A DNA stretch of 64,000 bases. Source: Pelomonas sp. Root1444 (lineage in GTDB: Bacteria > Pseudomonadota > Gammaproteobacteria > Burkholderiales > Burkholderiaceae_C). Shown one piece after another: positions 17,787-25,630 of this stretch. The position numbers and the translations under genes were made by a program. The notes below the pieces were generated by a model. That model did no database searches. It was not told the origin of the DNA and saw only the letters and a list, made by a program, of their open reading frames with translations. Where the stretch lies: the NCBI RefSeq assembly GCF_001426885.1, contig NZ_LMFP01000028.1, positions 276,760 through 340,759 on the forward strand, in the 5' to 3' direction. Position 1 is the stretch's first letter, and every line of letters starts with the position of its first letter.

Positions 17787-17872
17787 GGCGCGTTGTAGGC
17801 GCCTGGGAGGAAATCAGCATCCACAAGAGTGCTGAGCCCGATGGGGCCGAGGACCGCGGCGGGAGGGCCGCG

Positions 17873-18691
17873 TCAGTTGCGCCAGGCGACGCCGATGGCG
17901 GCCCCGGAGCCGCTGCGCTTCTCGACGAGCGGGCTGTCCGCCGCCGGGCCGAGCTGGCGGCTGGCACCGGCACCGCCGAAGACGAACCAGTGCTTGGACA
18001 GCGCGTGCTTGAAGTTGATGCCGGCATGCACGTCGCGCAGGCCCGCGCCCGGCTCGTAGGCCGGCTTGCCGCTGCTGGCCACGGCCGAGACCGGCACGCC
18101 GAAATAGCTGCGCATGTTCTGGCGGTTGGCGGCGGCGATGCCCAGGCCGGTGGTCCACTCCGTCGTCTCGCTGCGGTAGAAGCGCCAGCCGGTGTCCAGG
18201 CTGATCGTCAGGCCGCCCTGGCGGCCGAGCACGTCCTGCGAGGCGGAGGCGCCGACGTTCCAGTCCTTGGTCAGGCTGTAGTTGGCATAGAGCCTGGCAC
18301 GCAGCGTGCGCCTGACGTTGGGCAGGCCGCGGGTCGTGCTGGCGTCGTCGCTGTCGCGGCCGCCGTCCACGCTGGCGGAGATGCCCAGGCGCCAGCGGTC
18401 CGTGTCGATCAGTTGGGTGCTTGCCCCAGCACCCGCGCCGTCTCGGCCAAAACCGAGCAACGCACTGCCGCCGCCGGTGGTGATGCGCACGCGGCCCAGC
18501 TTGGCGGCCCACACCGGCTTGAGCTTGGTCTCACGCGCACGGGCGCCTTCGTACTCAGGGCCGGTGGCGAGCGAGACGCCGAGCAGGTAGCGCGCCGGTG
18601 GGCTTTCGGGCGGATCGTCTCGCGGCGTCGTCGACTCGGCCCAGCATGGCAGGGCTGCGGCAAGGGCTACAGCGGCGAGAGCGACTCTCAT
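17873..18691 (-). CDS. MipA/OmpV-family outer-membrane protein
   Basis: Outer-membrane beta-barrel of 272 residues with signal peptide MRVALAAVALAAALPCWA, cut after AWA-type residues near 18. Alternating-residue strands run to an ending of AAIGVAWRN rather than a terminal phenylalanine. Segments such as YLLGVSLATGPEYEGARARE and LDTGWRFYRSETTEWTTGLG are typical of MipA/OmpV. In E. coli MipA scaffolds a murein hydrolase with a synthase; here the neighbour downstream is a peptidoglycan-binding enzyme unit 86 bp away, but a functional link is only inferred. Confidence 0.82.
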   Translation of the reverse strand: MRVALAAVALAAALPCWAESTTPRDDPPESPPARYLLGVSLATGPEYEGARARETKLKPVWAAKLGRVRITTGGGSALLGFGRDGAGAGASTQLIDTDRWRLGISASVDGGRDSDDASTTRGLPNVRRTLRARLYANYSLTKDWNVGASASQDVLGRQGGLTISLDTGWRFYRSETTEWTTGLGIAAANRQNMRSYFGVPVSAVASSGKPAYEPGAGLRDVHAGINFKHALSKHWFVFGGAGASRQLGPAADSPLVEKRSGSGAAIGVAWRN

Positions 18692-18708
18692 GCAGGCCAG
18701 CCTACCAG

Positions 18709-18723
18709 CGCGGCGGTGCCGCG
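18709..18723 (-). terminator. Weak hairpin between the threonine dehydrogenase and mipA genes
   Basis: CGCGGC and GCCGCG form a 6-bp stem with a 3-nt loop in the 37-bp gap between the two genes. On the minus strand there is no U-run after it (CTGGTAGG follows), so any termination would be inefficient. On the plus strand it is followed by TCTTGT. Confidence 0.3.
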
Positions 18724-18728
18724 TCTTG

Positions 18729-19685
18729 TCAGCCGAGCTTCAGTTCATGTGTCAGATGCGACAGCATGTCGTCAACCATCGCGTCGAGGTCGTACTGCAG
18801 CCGCCACCCCCAATCGGCCTGCGCCGCGGCGTCGTCGATGCGCTGCGGCCAGCTGGCCGCGATGGCCTGGCGGAAGTCGGGCACGCAGTCCATCGTGAAC
18901 TGGGGCAGCTTGCGACGGATGCTGGCCGCAATCTGCTCCGGCGTGAAGCTGACGCCGGCCAGGTTGTAGCTGCCGCGCTGCTTGACCTGCTCCGCTGGCG
19001 CATTCATCAGCTCGATGGTGGCGCGCAGCGCATCCGGCATGTACATCATCGGCAAGGCCTGACCCGCCTCCAGGAAGCAGGTGTAGCGCCCCTCCTTCAG
19101 CGCCGCATGGAAGATCTCGACCGCGTAGTCCGTCGTGCCGCCACCCGGTGGCGTCTTCCAGCTGATGAGGCCGGGGTAGCGCAGGCTGCGCACATCCACG
19201 CCATGCTTGGCGTGGTACCAGGCGCACCAGCGCTCGCCGGCGAGCTTGCTGATGCCGTAGACCGTGGTCGGGTCCATCACGGTGGTCTGCGGCGTGTCGA
19301 CGGCGGGCGTGTTGGGGCCGAAGGCCGCGATCGAGCTCGGCCAGAAGACCTTGTCGAGCTTCTCGTGCCGGGCGAGCTCCAGCACATTGAGCAGGCCCTT
19401 CATGTTCAGGTCCCAGGCCCACATCGGGTGCTTTTCGCCGTTGGCCGACAACGCGGCGGCGAGGTGGTAGACCTGCGTGATGTGGTGGCGCTTGACGATG
19501 GCCGCAAGCGCGCTGGCCTCGGTGACGTCCAGCATCTCGTGCTGCAGCGACGGCACGCGGCCCTGGGGGCTGAGGTCGCTGGTGATGACGGCCTCGGCGC
19601 CGTGCAGCCTGGCCAGTTCGGTGGCCAGCTCGGTGCCGATCTGGCCGTTGGCACCAATGATGAGGATGCGGGTCTCGCTGGTCAT
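18729..19685 (-). CDS. L-threonine 3-dehydrogenase, short-chain (epimerase-like) type
   Basis: NAD-dependent enzyme of 318 residues that oxidises L-threonine to 2-amino-3-ketobutyrate. It is of the extended short-chain dehydrogenase type: the NAD motif GANGQIG lies near residues 11-17, the catalytic Tyr/Lys pair in YGISK near 142-146, and VFWPSSIAAFGPNTP and SWKTPPGGGTTDYAVEIFHA are characteristic of this TDH class rather than the zinc-dependent one. Its ATG overlaps the kbl stop (ATGA), giving a coupled two-step threonine-to-glycine operon. Confidence 0.95.
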   Translation of the reverse strand: MTSETRILIIGANGQIGTELATELARLHGAEAVITSDLSPQGRVPSLQHEMLDVTEASALAAIVKRHHITQVYHLAAALSANGEKHPMWAWDLNMKGLLNVLELARHEKLDKVFWPSSIAAFGPNTPAVDTPQTTVMDPTTVYGISKLAGERWCAWYHAKHGVDVRSLRYPGLISWKTPPGGGTTDYAVEIFHAALKEGRYTCFLEAGQALPMMYMPDALRATIELMNAPAEQVKQRGSYNLAGVSFTPEQIAASIRRKLPQFTMDCVPDFRQAIAASWPQRIDDAAAQADWGWRLQYDLDAMVDDMLSHLTHELKLG

Positions 19686-20878
19686 TTGACGATCCCGAGT
19701 TCGCGGCCGGCCTGGGCGAAGGCGGCGACGGCCTTCTCCAGATGCTCGCGCTCATGCACGGCCGACACCTGCACGCGGATGCGCGCCTGGCCCTTGGACA
19801 CGACGGGGAAGAAGAAGCCCACCGCGTAGATGCCCAGTTCCAGGATGCGCTTGCTCAGCGCCTGTGCCTTCACGGCGTCGTAGACCATGATGGGCACGAT
19901 GGGGTGGGTGCCGGGCTTGATCTCGAAACCGGCGGCCTGGATGGCCTCGCGGAAGTACACGGTGTTGGCCTCGATCTTGTCGCGCAGGGCGGTGGAGCCT
20001 TCCAGCAGGTCCAGCACGGCCAGCGACGCACCAGCGATGCTGGGCGCCAGCGTGTTGCTGAAGAGATAGGGCCGCGAGCGCTGGCGCAGCAGTTCGACAA
20101 CCTCCTTGCGCGCGGCCGTGAACCCGCCCGAAGCACCGCCGAGTGCCTTGCCGAAGGTGCCGGTGATGATGTCGATCTTGCCGAACACGCCCCGATGCTC
20201 GGCGGTGCCGCGGCCGGTTCGGCCCATGAAGCCGCTGGCATGGCATTCGTCGATGCCCAGCAGCGCGTCGTAGCGGTCGCACAGCGCGCGGATCTTGTCG
20301 AGCTGGGCGATGGTGCCGTCCATCGAGAAGACGCCATCGGTGAACACCAGCGTGAAGCGGGCGCCTTTCTCCTTGGCTTCCTTCAGGCAGCGCTCCAGGT
20401 CGCCGAGGTTGTTGTGCTCGTAGCGGTAGCGCTGCGCCTTGCACAGGCGGATGCCGTCGATGATGGACGCGTGGTTCAGCGCGTCGCTGATGACGGCATC
20501 CTGCTCGCCCAGCAGCGGCTCGAACAGGCCGCCGTTGGCGTCGAACGCGGCGGCGTAGAGGATGGCGTCCTCGCAGCCGACGAAGCGGGCGATGCGCGCC
20601 TCCAACTCCTTGTGCAGATCCTGCGTGCCGCAGATGAAACGCACCGACGACAGGCCGAAGCCGTGCGTGCGCAGCGCTTCATGCGCCGCTTCGATGACCC
20701 GGGGGTGCGACGACAGGCCCAGGTAGTTGTTGGCGCACAGGTTGATGACCTCGCGGCCGTCGGTCGTCTTCACGACGGCGCCCTGCGGCGTCGTGATGAC
20801 GCGCTCCGCCTTGAACAGGCCGGCGGCGCGGATGCCGTCCAGCTCGGACTGGAGGTGTTGGTAGAAGGCTTGGCTCAT
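19682..20878 (-). CDS. kbl: Glycine C-acetyltransferase (2-amino-3-ketobutyrate CoA ligase)
   Basis: PLP enzyme of 398 residues, the same length as E. coli Kbl, which splits 2-amino-3-ketobutyrate with CoA into glycine and acetyl-CoA. Signatures are NLCANNYLGLSSHPRVIEAA, the aspartate in GIDECHASGFMGRTGRG and the PLP lysine in TGTFGKALGGASGG near residue 245. AGGAG lies 8 nt before ATG 20878, which decides against an upstream in-frame start. It is the first gene of the operon and faces an XRE-cupin regulator across two palindromic sites. Confidence 0.97.
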   Translation of the reverse strand: MSQAFYQHLQSELDGIRAAGLFKAERVITTPQGAVVKTTDGREVINLCANNYLGLSSHPRVIEAAHEALRTHGFGLSSVRFICGTQDLHKELEARIARFVGCEDAILYAAAFDANGGLFEPLLGEQDAVISDALNHASIIDGIRLCKAQRYRYEHNNLGDLERCLKEAKEKGARFTLVFTDGVFSMDGTIAQLDKIRALCDRYDALLGIDECHASGFMGRTGRGTAEHRGVFGKIDIITGTFGKALGGASGGFTAARKEVVELLRQRSRPYLFSNTLAPSIAGASLAVLDLLEGSTALRDKIEANTVYFREAIQAAGFEIKPGTHPIVPIMVYDAVKAQALSKRILELGIYAVGFFFPVVSKGQARIRVQVSAVHEREHLEKAVAAFAQAGRELGIVK

Positions 20879-20898
20879 GGCGCCGCTCCTGGTGCACA

Positions 20899-20932
20899 AT
20901 TCGGTAAATTGAACTTGTTCGATATATCGAAC
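20899..20932. promoter_or_regulatory. Tandem operator-like palindromes between kbl and the XRE-cupin gene
   Basis: GTTCGATATATCGAAC (20917-20932) is a perfect 16-bp palindrome. ATTCGGTAAATTGAAC (20899-20914) matches it at 12 of 16 positions. Their centres are 18 bp apart, near two helical turns, so two regulator dimers could bind side by side. They lie 21-54 bp before kbl and 40-73 bp before the regulator, which is ideal for control of both genes. The AT-rich make-up stands out in this GC-rich DNA. Confidence 0.7.
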
Positions 20933-20971
20933 TTTCGTGCAGTATCTGAAAAACGTCTATCCACGTCAAGC

Positions 20972-21538
20972 ATGAGCACGGACACCGAACCTCCCCGCGT
21001 TGGCGCCGCACTGCAGGCGCTGCGCAGCAGCCGTGGCCTGTCGCTGGACGACCTGTCCAAGCGAGCGGGCGTCAGCAAGTCGATGTTGTCGCAGATCGAG
21101 CGCAACCAGGCCAATCCCACAGTGGCCGTGGTCTGGCGTCTGGCCAATGCGCTGGGCGTGGAGATGGGCGAGCTTCTGGGTGCCGAGCGCCCGAGCACGC
21201 CGGCCATCGAGACGGTGCCGGCCCATGCCACGCCCGCCCTCACCAGCCCGGACGGCCTGTGCAAGCTGCGCATCCTGGGCCCCATCGAACTCGCGGGTCA
21301 CTTCGAGTGGTACGAGCTCAGCGTGCAGCCCGGCGGCGTGCTGGACAGCCAGGCGCACGAGCCGGGCTCCCGCGAGCACCTGAGCGTGCTGTCGGGCAGC
21401 CTGGAGGTCACGGCGCAAGGCGTGACGAGCAGACTCAAGGCCGGCGAGACGGCGCGTTATGCGGTGGACGGGCCACATGCGATCCGCAATGTCGGCAAGT
21501 CCGCCGCGACTGCGCTGCTGGTGGTCCTGCACCCGTAG
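20972..21538 (+). CDS. XRE-family regulator with C-terminal cupin domain
   Basis: Repressor/activator of 188 residues. The helix-turn-helix covers about residues 10-65: LRSSRGLSLDDLSKRAGVSK then SMLSQIERNQANPTVAVVWR. A cupin fold follows at about 100-185 (VLDSQAHEPGSREHLSVLSG, LKAGETARYAVDGPHAIRNV), which in this class binds a small ligand. It is transcribed away from kbl, with two palindromes between them, so autoregulation and control of threonine breakdown are likely; the effector may be threonine, glycine or the ketobutyrate intermediate, but this is inference. Confidence 0.92.
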   Translation: MSTDTEPPRVGAALQALRSSRGLSLDDLSKRAGVSKSMLSQIERNQANPTVAVVWRLANALGVEMGELLGAERPSTPAIETVPAHATPALTSPDGLCKLRILGPIELAGHFEWYELSVQPGGVLDSQAHEPGSREHLSVLSGSLEVTAQGVTSRLKAGETARYAVDGPHAIRNVGKSAATALLVVLHP

Positions 21539-21568
21539 ACTCCCGCGGGTCAACTCGGGAGCCCGCTG

Positions 21569-22525
21569 ATGATTCAACGCCGTTCCGCCCTCGCGGCGCT
21601 GGCCGCCCTGCCTTTTGCCGCAGGCGCGCAAGACCACAAGCCGATCCGCATCCTCGTCGGCTTCCCGGCCGGCGGCGGCACGGACGCCATCGCCCGGCTG
21701 CTCGCCGAGGCGCTGCAGGCCGCCCTCGGCACAACGGTTCTGGTGGAGAACAAGCCCGGCGCCGGTGGCCAGCTCGCGGCCCAGGCGCTGAAGGCCGCCG
21801 CGCCGGACGGCACGACCTTTTTCCTCAGCCACGACCACACCATCTCCATCCTGCCGCTGGTGCTGAAAGCCCCGGGCTTCGACCCGGCCCGGGACTTCAC
21901 GCCCGTGGCGGGCTTCGCGACGTTCGCGAACGCGCTGGCCCTGTCGGGCGGCACACCCGCCGCCAGCCTGCCGGACTACCTCGCGTGGGTGAAGAAGCAA
22001 GGCGGCCAGGGCAGCGTCGGCGTGCCGGCGCCGGCCTCGGTGCCCGAGTTCCTCGTCAAGCTGCTCGGCGAGAAGAACGGCCTGAACCTGCTCAGCGTGC
22101 CCTACCGCGGCAGCGCGCCGATGATGGCCGACATGCTGGGCAACCAGATCAGCGCGGGCGTGGGCTCCGTGCCCGACCTGATCGCCAACCACCAGCAGAA
22201 GAAGCTGCGCATCGTGGCCGTCATGGGCCAGCAGCGCCAGGGCGTGCTGCCCGAGGTGCCGACGTTCGCGGAGCTGGGCATCGCGGGCTTCGAGGACCTG
22301 CCCTACTACGGTGTGTTCGCTCCGGCGGGCACGGCGCCGGCGGTCGTCGAGCGCTTCTCGAACGCGCTGGCGGGCGTCATCGCCCAGCCCGGTGTGAAGG
22401 CGCGGCTGACGGAGCTGGGGCTGTCGGTCGGCCTGATGACTTCGGCCCAGCTCGCCGAGCGCGAGCGCGCCTATTCGGCGGCCTGGGCTCGCATCATCAA
22501 GGCCGGGGGCTTCCAGCCTCAGTAG
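21569..22525 (+). CDS. Bug-family tripartite tricarboxylate transporter substrate-binding protein
   Basis: Periplasmic binding protein of 318 residues with a leader MIQRRSALAALAALPFAAGA (twin-arginine-like). The Bug signatures IRILVGFPAGGGTDAIARLL and VENKPGAGGQLAAQALKAAA are present, as is the late LPYYGVFAPAGTAPAVVERF block. Such proteins capture carboxylates or other small acids for TctAB permeases, but many in this order have no permease gene nearby, as here. The gene starts 31 bp after the regulator gene. Its last 29 bp overlap the end of yihY on the other strand. Confidence 0.93.
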   Translation: MIQRRSALAALAALPFAAGAQDHKPIRILVGFPAGGGTDAIARLLAEALQAALGTTVLVENKPGAGGQLAAQALKAAAPDGTTFFLSHDHTISILPLVLKAPGFDPARDFTPVAGFATFANALALSGGTPAASLPDYLAWVKKQGGQGSVGVPAPASVPEFLVKLLGEKNGLNLLSVPYRGSAPMMADMLGNQISAGVGSVPDLIANHQQKKLRIVAVMGQQRQGVLPEVPTFAELGIAGFEDLPYYGVFAPAGTAPAVVERFSNALAGVIAQPGVKARLTELGLSVGLMTSAQLAERERAYSAAWARIIKAGGFQPQ

Positions 22526-23807
22526 GGTCTGCGGACCCTAGCAGCCGGTCCAGCGTCAGCCGGGACCAATTGCCCTCCACCCACAGGTTGGCCAGCAGAC
22601 CCTGGCGCTCGGCGAGGAAGGCGCTGAGCAGCGGCTCGGCCGACGCGCGCTCCGGCGAGCACAGCAGCACCAGGCGCTGGGCGCCCTCTTCTTCGAGCAG
22701 CCCGATCCAGTCCATGGCCTGCAACTTGTCGAGCACCGGCGCGAGCTGCAGCGGGTCCACACGCAGCGCGCCGGCCAGCGCCAGGTGCGTCAAACCCCGC
22801 TGGCCGGCCTCGCGCACGCGCCACAGCTCGCGCAGCACTTCCAGCGCAAGCGCCATGGGCTGGCCGGGCAAGTCCGGGCGCAGGTGCAGCCGGCCGGTCA
22901 GGCTGGGCGTGTTGGCCGCCAGGATGGCACCCAGCAGCACGATGACCCAGCCGAGGTAGATCCAGATCAGGAAGATGGGCACGGTCGCGAAGGCACCGTA
23001 CAGCGTCGAATAGGTCGGCACCTGCTTCACGTACCAGGCGAGCAGCGACTTCGCGAGCGAGAAGCCGATGGAGACGAAGACACCGCCCAGCAGCGCGTGG
23101 CGCCAGCGGACGTGGGTGTTGGGCACGTAATGGAACAGCCCGGCCATCGCCAGGCCCAGCAGCACGATGTCGACCCCGCCCAGCAGCGCGGCCAGGTTGC
23201 CGGGCATCTTGGTGAACAGGCCCTGGCCGACGCTGACCGCATAGCTCGTCAACGTCAGGCTGCCGCCCAGCAGCAGCGGCCCCAGTGTCAACGCCGCCCA
23301 GTAGACGAGCACGCGCTGCGCCATGGGGCGCGGCCGGCGCACGCGCCAGATGGCGTTGAGCGTGCGGTCGATGGTCAGCATCAGTGCCAGCGCGGTGACG
23401 CCCAACACGACGAGGCCGACGGCGCCGAGCTTGTTGGCCTTGGCCGCGAACTGCGTCAGCGAGGCCAGCACCGGCTTGGCGATGTTGGGCGGGATCAGGC
23501 TCTTCAGGAAGTACTGCTCCAGCGCCGACTGGAAGTTCGCGAAGATCGGGAACGCCGTGAAGACGGCCAACATCACCGTCAGCAGCGGCACGAGTGAAAT
23601 GAGCGTCGTGAACGTGAGGCTGCCGGCCGTCAGGCCGAGTTTCTCCTCGCGGAAGCGCTGGCGGAAGGTGTGCAGCGTCTGCAGCCAGGGCCAGGCCAGC
23701 AGCTCGGTAATGAAATCGTTCGCGAAGGCAATCGGGTTGCGGGAGAGCGGTGCGTCCAGCGGCTCGGGCGCGGCGGGCGGAACGGAAGAGACAGGCGTCA
23801 AGGACAT
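22497..23807 (-). CDS. yihY: YihY/BrkB-family inner-membrane protein
   Basis: Membrane protein of 436 residues with about six hydrophobic helices between residues 55 and 310 and a soluble C-terminal winged-helix-like domain. Characteristic blocks are RFREEKLGLTAGSLTFTTLI, FHYVPNTHVRWRHALLGGVF and TYSTLYGAFATVPIFLIWIY. The family was long called ribonuclease BN, which is now known to be wrong; its real role is unclear. ATG 23807 starts MSLTPVSSVPP; the longer open frame upstream is antisense to the next gene. It is divergent from the DUF2069 gene by 21 bp. Confidence 0.93.
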   Translation of the reverse strand: MSLTPVSSVPPAAPEPLDAPLSRNPIAFANDFITELLAWPWLQTLHTFRQRFREEKLGLTAGSLTFTTLISLVPLLTVMLAVFTAFPIFANFQSALEQYFLKSLIPPNIAKPVLASLTQFAAKANKLGAVGLVVLGVTALALMLTIDRTLNAIWRVRRPRPMAQRVLVYWAALTLGPLLLGGSLTLTSYAVSVGQGLFTKMPGNLAALLGGVDIVLLGLAMAGLFHYVPNTHVRWRHALLGGVFVSIGFSLAKSLLAWYVKQVPTYSTLYGAFATVPIFLIWIYLGWVIVLLGAILAANTPSLTGRLHLRPDLPGQPMALALEVLRELWRVREAGQRGLTHLALAGALRVDPLQLAPVLDKLQAMDWIGLLEEEGAQRLVLLCSPERASAEPLLSAFLAERQGLLANLWVEGNWSRLTLDRLLGSADPTEAGSPRP

Positions 23808-23828
23808 GGCTTCTATGATGCCGCAGCT

Positions 23829-24230
23829 ATGTCCCCTGCCCTCGAAACCGCTCCCCAGAGAACCGAACCCACGGCCGTCGAACGCCTGTCGCGCAACGTC
23901 GCGTTGGGCGCCACCGTCGCATTGATCGTGCTGTGCCTGGCCTGGGAGCTGTGGCTGGCGCCAACGGGCCGCGGCACGCTGGCCGTGAAGGCGCTGCCGC
24001 TGCTCGCCGCACCCCTCGGCCTGTGGCGCTATCGCATGTACACCTACCGCTGGCTGGCACTGATCATCTGGCTCTACGTGATGGAAGGCCTGGTGCGCTC
24101 GACCAGCGAAGCGGGCCGCGGCCAGTGGCTGGCGCTGGGCGAGGTGGTGCTGGGCGTGCTCATCTTCGTGGCCTGCACGGCGCAGATCCGCCAGCGTCTG
24201 GCGGCGGCCAAGGCGGCGGAAGCGGCATGA
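23829..24230 (+). CDS. DUF2069 small inner-membrane protein
   Basis: Protein of 133 residues with four hydrophobic segments: about residues 26-43, 50-66, 73-87 and 99-117. LLAAPLGLWRYRMYTYRWLA then LIIWLYVMEGLVRSTSE is the conserved DUF2069 core. Function unknown. It is divergent from yihY, and its stop overlaps the start of the FAD oxidase (ATGA), so the latter is translationally coupled. Confidence 0.88.
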   Translation: MSPALETAPQRTEPTAVERLSRNVALGATVALIVLCLAWELWLAPTGRGTLAVKALPLLAAPLGLWRYRMYTYRWLALIIWLYVMEGLVRSTSEAGRGQWLALGEVVLGVLIFVACTAQIRQRLAAAKAAEAA

Positions 24231-25630
24231 CCGCCTTTCTCGATGCGCTGCGCGCGCAACTGGGCGATGCGGGGCTGCTGGCCGGTGGCGACTTGTCCGC
24301 CTACGAGGGCGACTGGCGCAAGCGCTACGCCGGCAAGGCGCTGGGCGTTGCGCGGCCGGCCTCGACGGAAGAAGTCGCTGCCGTGATGCGGCTGTGCCAC
24401 GCACACCGCGTGCCGGTCGTGCCCCAGGGCGGCAACACCGGGCTCGTCGGCGGCTCGACGCCGGACGACAGCGGCAGCCAGCTCGTGCTCAGCCTGTCGC
24501 GCATGAAGCGCGTGCGCGGCATCGACGCGGCGAACGCGAGCCTGACGGCCGAGGCCGGCTGTGTGTTGGCCGAAGTGCAGGCTGCGGCGGCGCAGGCCGG
24601 CATGCTCTTTCCTTTGAGCCTCGCGGCCGAAGGCTCCTGCACGCTGGGCGGCAACCTGGCGACCAATGCCGGCGGCACGCAGGTGCTGCGTTATGGCAAT
24701 GCGCGCGAGCTTTGCCTGGGGCTGGAGGTGGTCACGGCAACCGGCGAGGTCTGGCAAGGCCTGTCGGGCCTGCGCAAGGACAACACCGGCTACGACCTGC
24801 GCGATCTCTTCATCGGCAGCGAGGGCACGTTGGGCATCATCACGGCCGCGACGATGAAGCTCTATCCAAGCCCCAAGGAGCGCCTGACGGCGCTGGCGGC
24901 CTGCGCGTCGATGGACGATGCGGTAAGGCTGCTGGGTCTCGTACGGGAACGCGCGGGGGACGCGCTGACCGGCTTCGAGGTGATGAACCGCGCCGCGCTC
25001 GCGCTGGTCGCGCGCGAGCTGCCGCAGCTGGCACAGCCGCTGCCGGGCGCCGAGTGGACGGCACTGCTGGAGCTGTCCGACGCCGAAAGCGCCGAGCATG
25101 CTCATGCGGTGTTCGAAGGCCTGCTGGAGGCGGGCGTCGAGCGTGGCTGCGTGCAGGATGCAGCCATCGCACAGAACATCCAGCAGGCCAAGGCGTTCTG
25201 GCATTTGCGCGAATCCATCCCGCTGGCCCAGGCGCAGGCGGGGTTGAACATCAAGCACGATATCTCGCTGCCCGTGTCCGCCATCTCCGGCTTCGTCGCC
25301 GAGATGGATGCGGCGCTGGCGGCCTACCTGCCGGGCATCGAGGTCATCGACTTCGGCCACCTGGGTGACGGCAACCTGCACTACAACGTGCAAGCGCCGG
25401 CCGGCGTGCCAGCGGCCGAGTTCCTGACCGCGCACGAGACGGCGATCAACGAACTGGTTTACGACGCCGTGCAGCAGCGCGGCGGCTCGATCTCGGCCGA
25501 GCATGGCATCGGCCGGCTCAAGCGCGAGGAACTGAGCCGCCGCAAGGACCCGACGGCCCTCGCGCTGATGCGGTCGATCAAGCGGGCGCTGGACCCGCTC
25601 GACCTGCTCAACCCTGGGCGGCTGGTGTAA
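24227..25630 (+). CDS. FAD-binding oxidoreductase (D-lactate / D-2-hydroxyacid dehydrogenase type)
   Basis: Flavoprotein of 467 residues of the GlcD / D-2-hydroxyglutarate dehydrogenase family. FAD_binding_4 occupies about residues 35-180 with VPVVPQGGNTGLVGGSTPDD and SLAAEGSCTLGGNLATNAGG. The C-terminal domain carries the metal- and substrate-binding EVIDFGHLGDGNLHYNV and GGSISAEHGIGRLKREEL. These enzymes oxidise D-2-hydroxyacids and pass electrons to quinone or an electron-transfer flavoprotein. The exact substrate cannot be read. The last 23 bp overlap the end of the convergent RND gene. Confidence 0.92.
   Translation: MTAFLDALRAQLGDAGLLAGGDLSAYEGDWRKRYAGKALGVARPASTEEVAAVMRLCHAHRVPVVPQGGNTGLVGGSTPDDSGSQLVLSLSRMKRVRGIDAANASLTAEAGCVLAEVQAAAAQAGMLFPLSLAAEGSCTLGGNLATNAGGTQVLRYGNARELCLGLEVVTATGEVWQGLSGLRKDNTGYDLRDLFIGSEGTLGIITAATMKLYPSPKERLTALAACASMDDAVRLLGLVRERAGDALTGFEVMNRAALALVARELPQLAQPLPGAEWTALLELSDAESAEHAHAVFEGLLEAGVERGCVQDAAIAQNIQQAKAFWHLRESIPLAQAQAGLNIKHDISLPVSAISGFVAEMDAALAAYLPGIEVIDFGHLGDGNLHYNVQAPAGVPAAEFLTAHETAINELVYDAVQQRGGSISAEHGIGRLKREELSRRKDPTALALMRSIKRALDPLDLLNPGRLV

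Noticed and set aside
20679-21011. A minus-strand frame with repeated IYR peptide segments
   Set aside because: The repetition is produced by the tandem palindromic operators, not by a protein repeat.
21540-21561. CTCCCG/CGGGAG stem before the Bug gene
   Set aside because: Only six base pairs with a 10-nt loop and overlapping a normal ribosome site; likely chance in GC-rich DNA.
23933-24226. Upstream extension of the FAD oxidase frame
   Set aside because: It overlaps the DUF2069 gene entirely; ATG 24227 within the ATGA overlap is the natural start.
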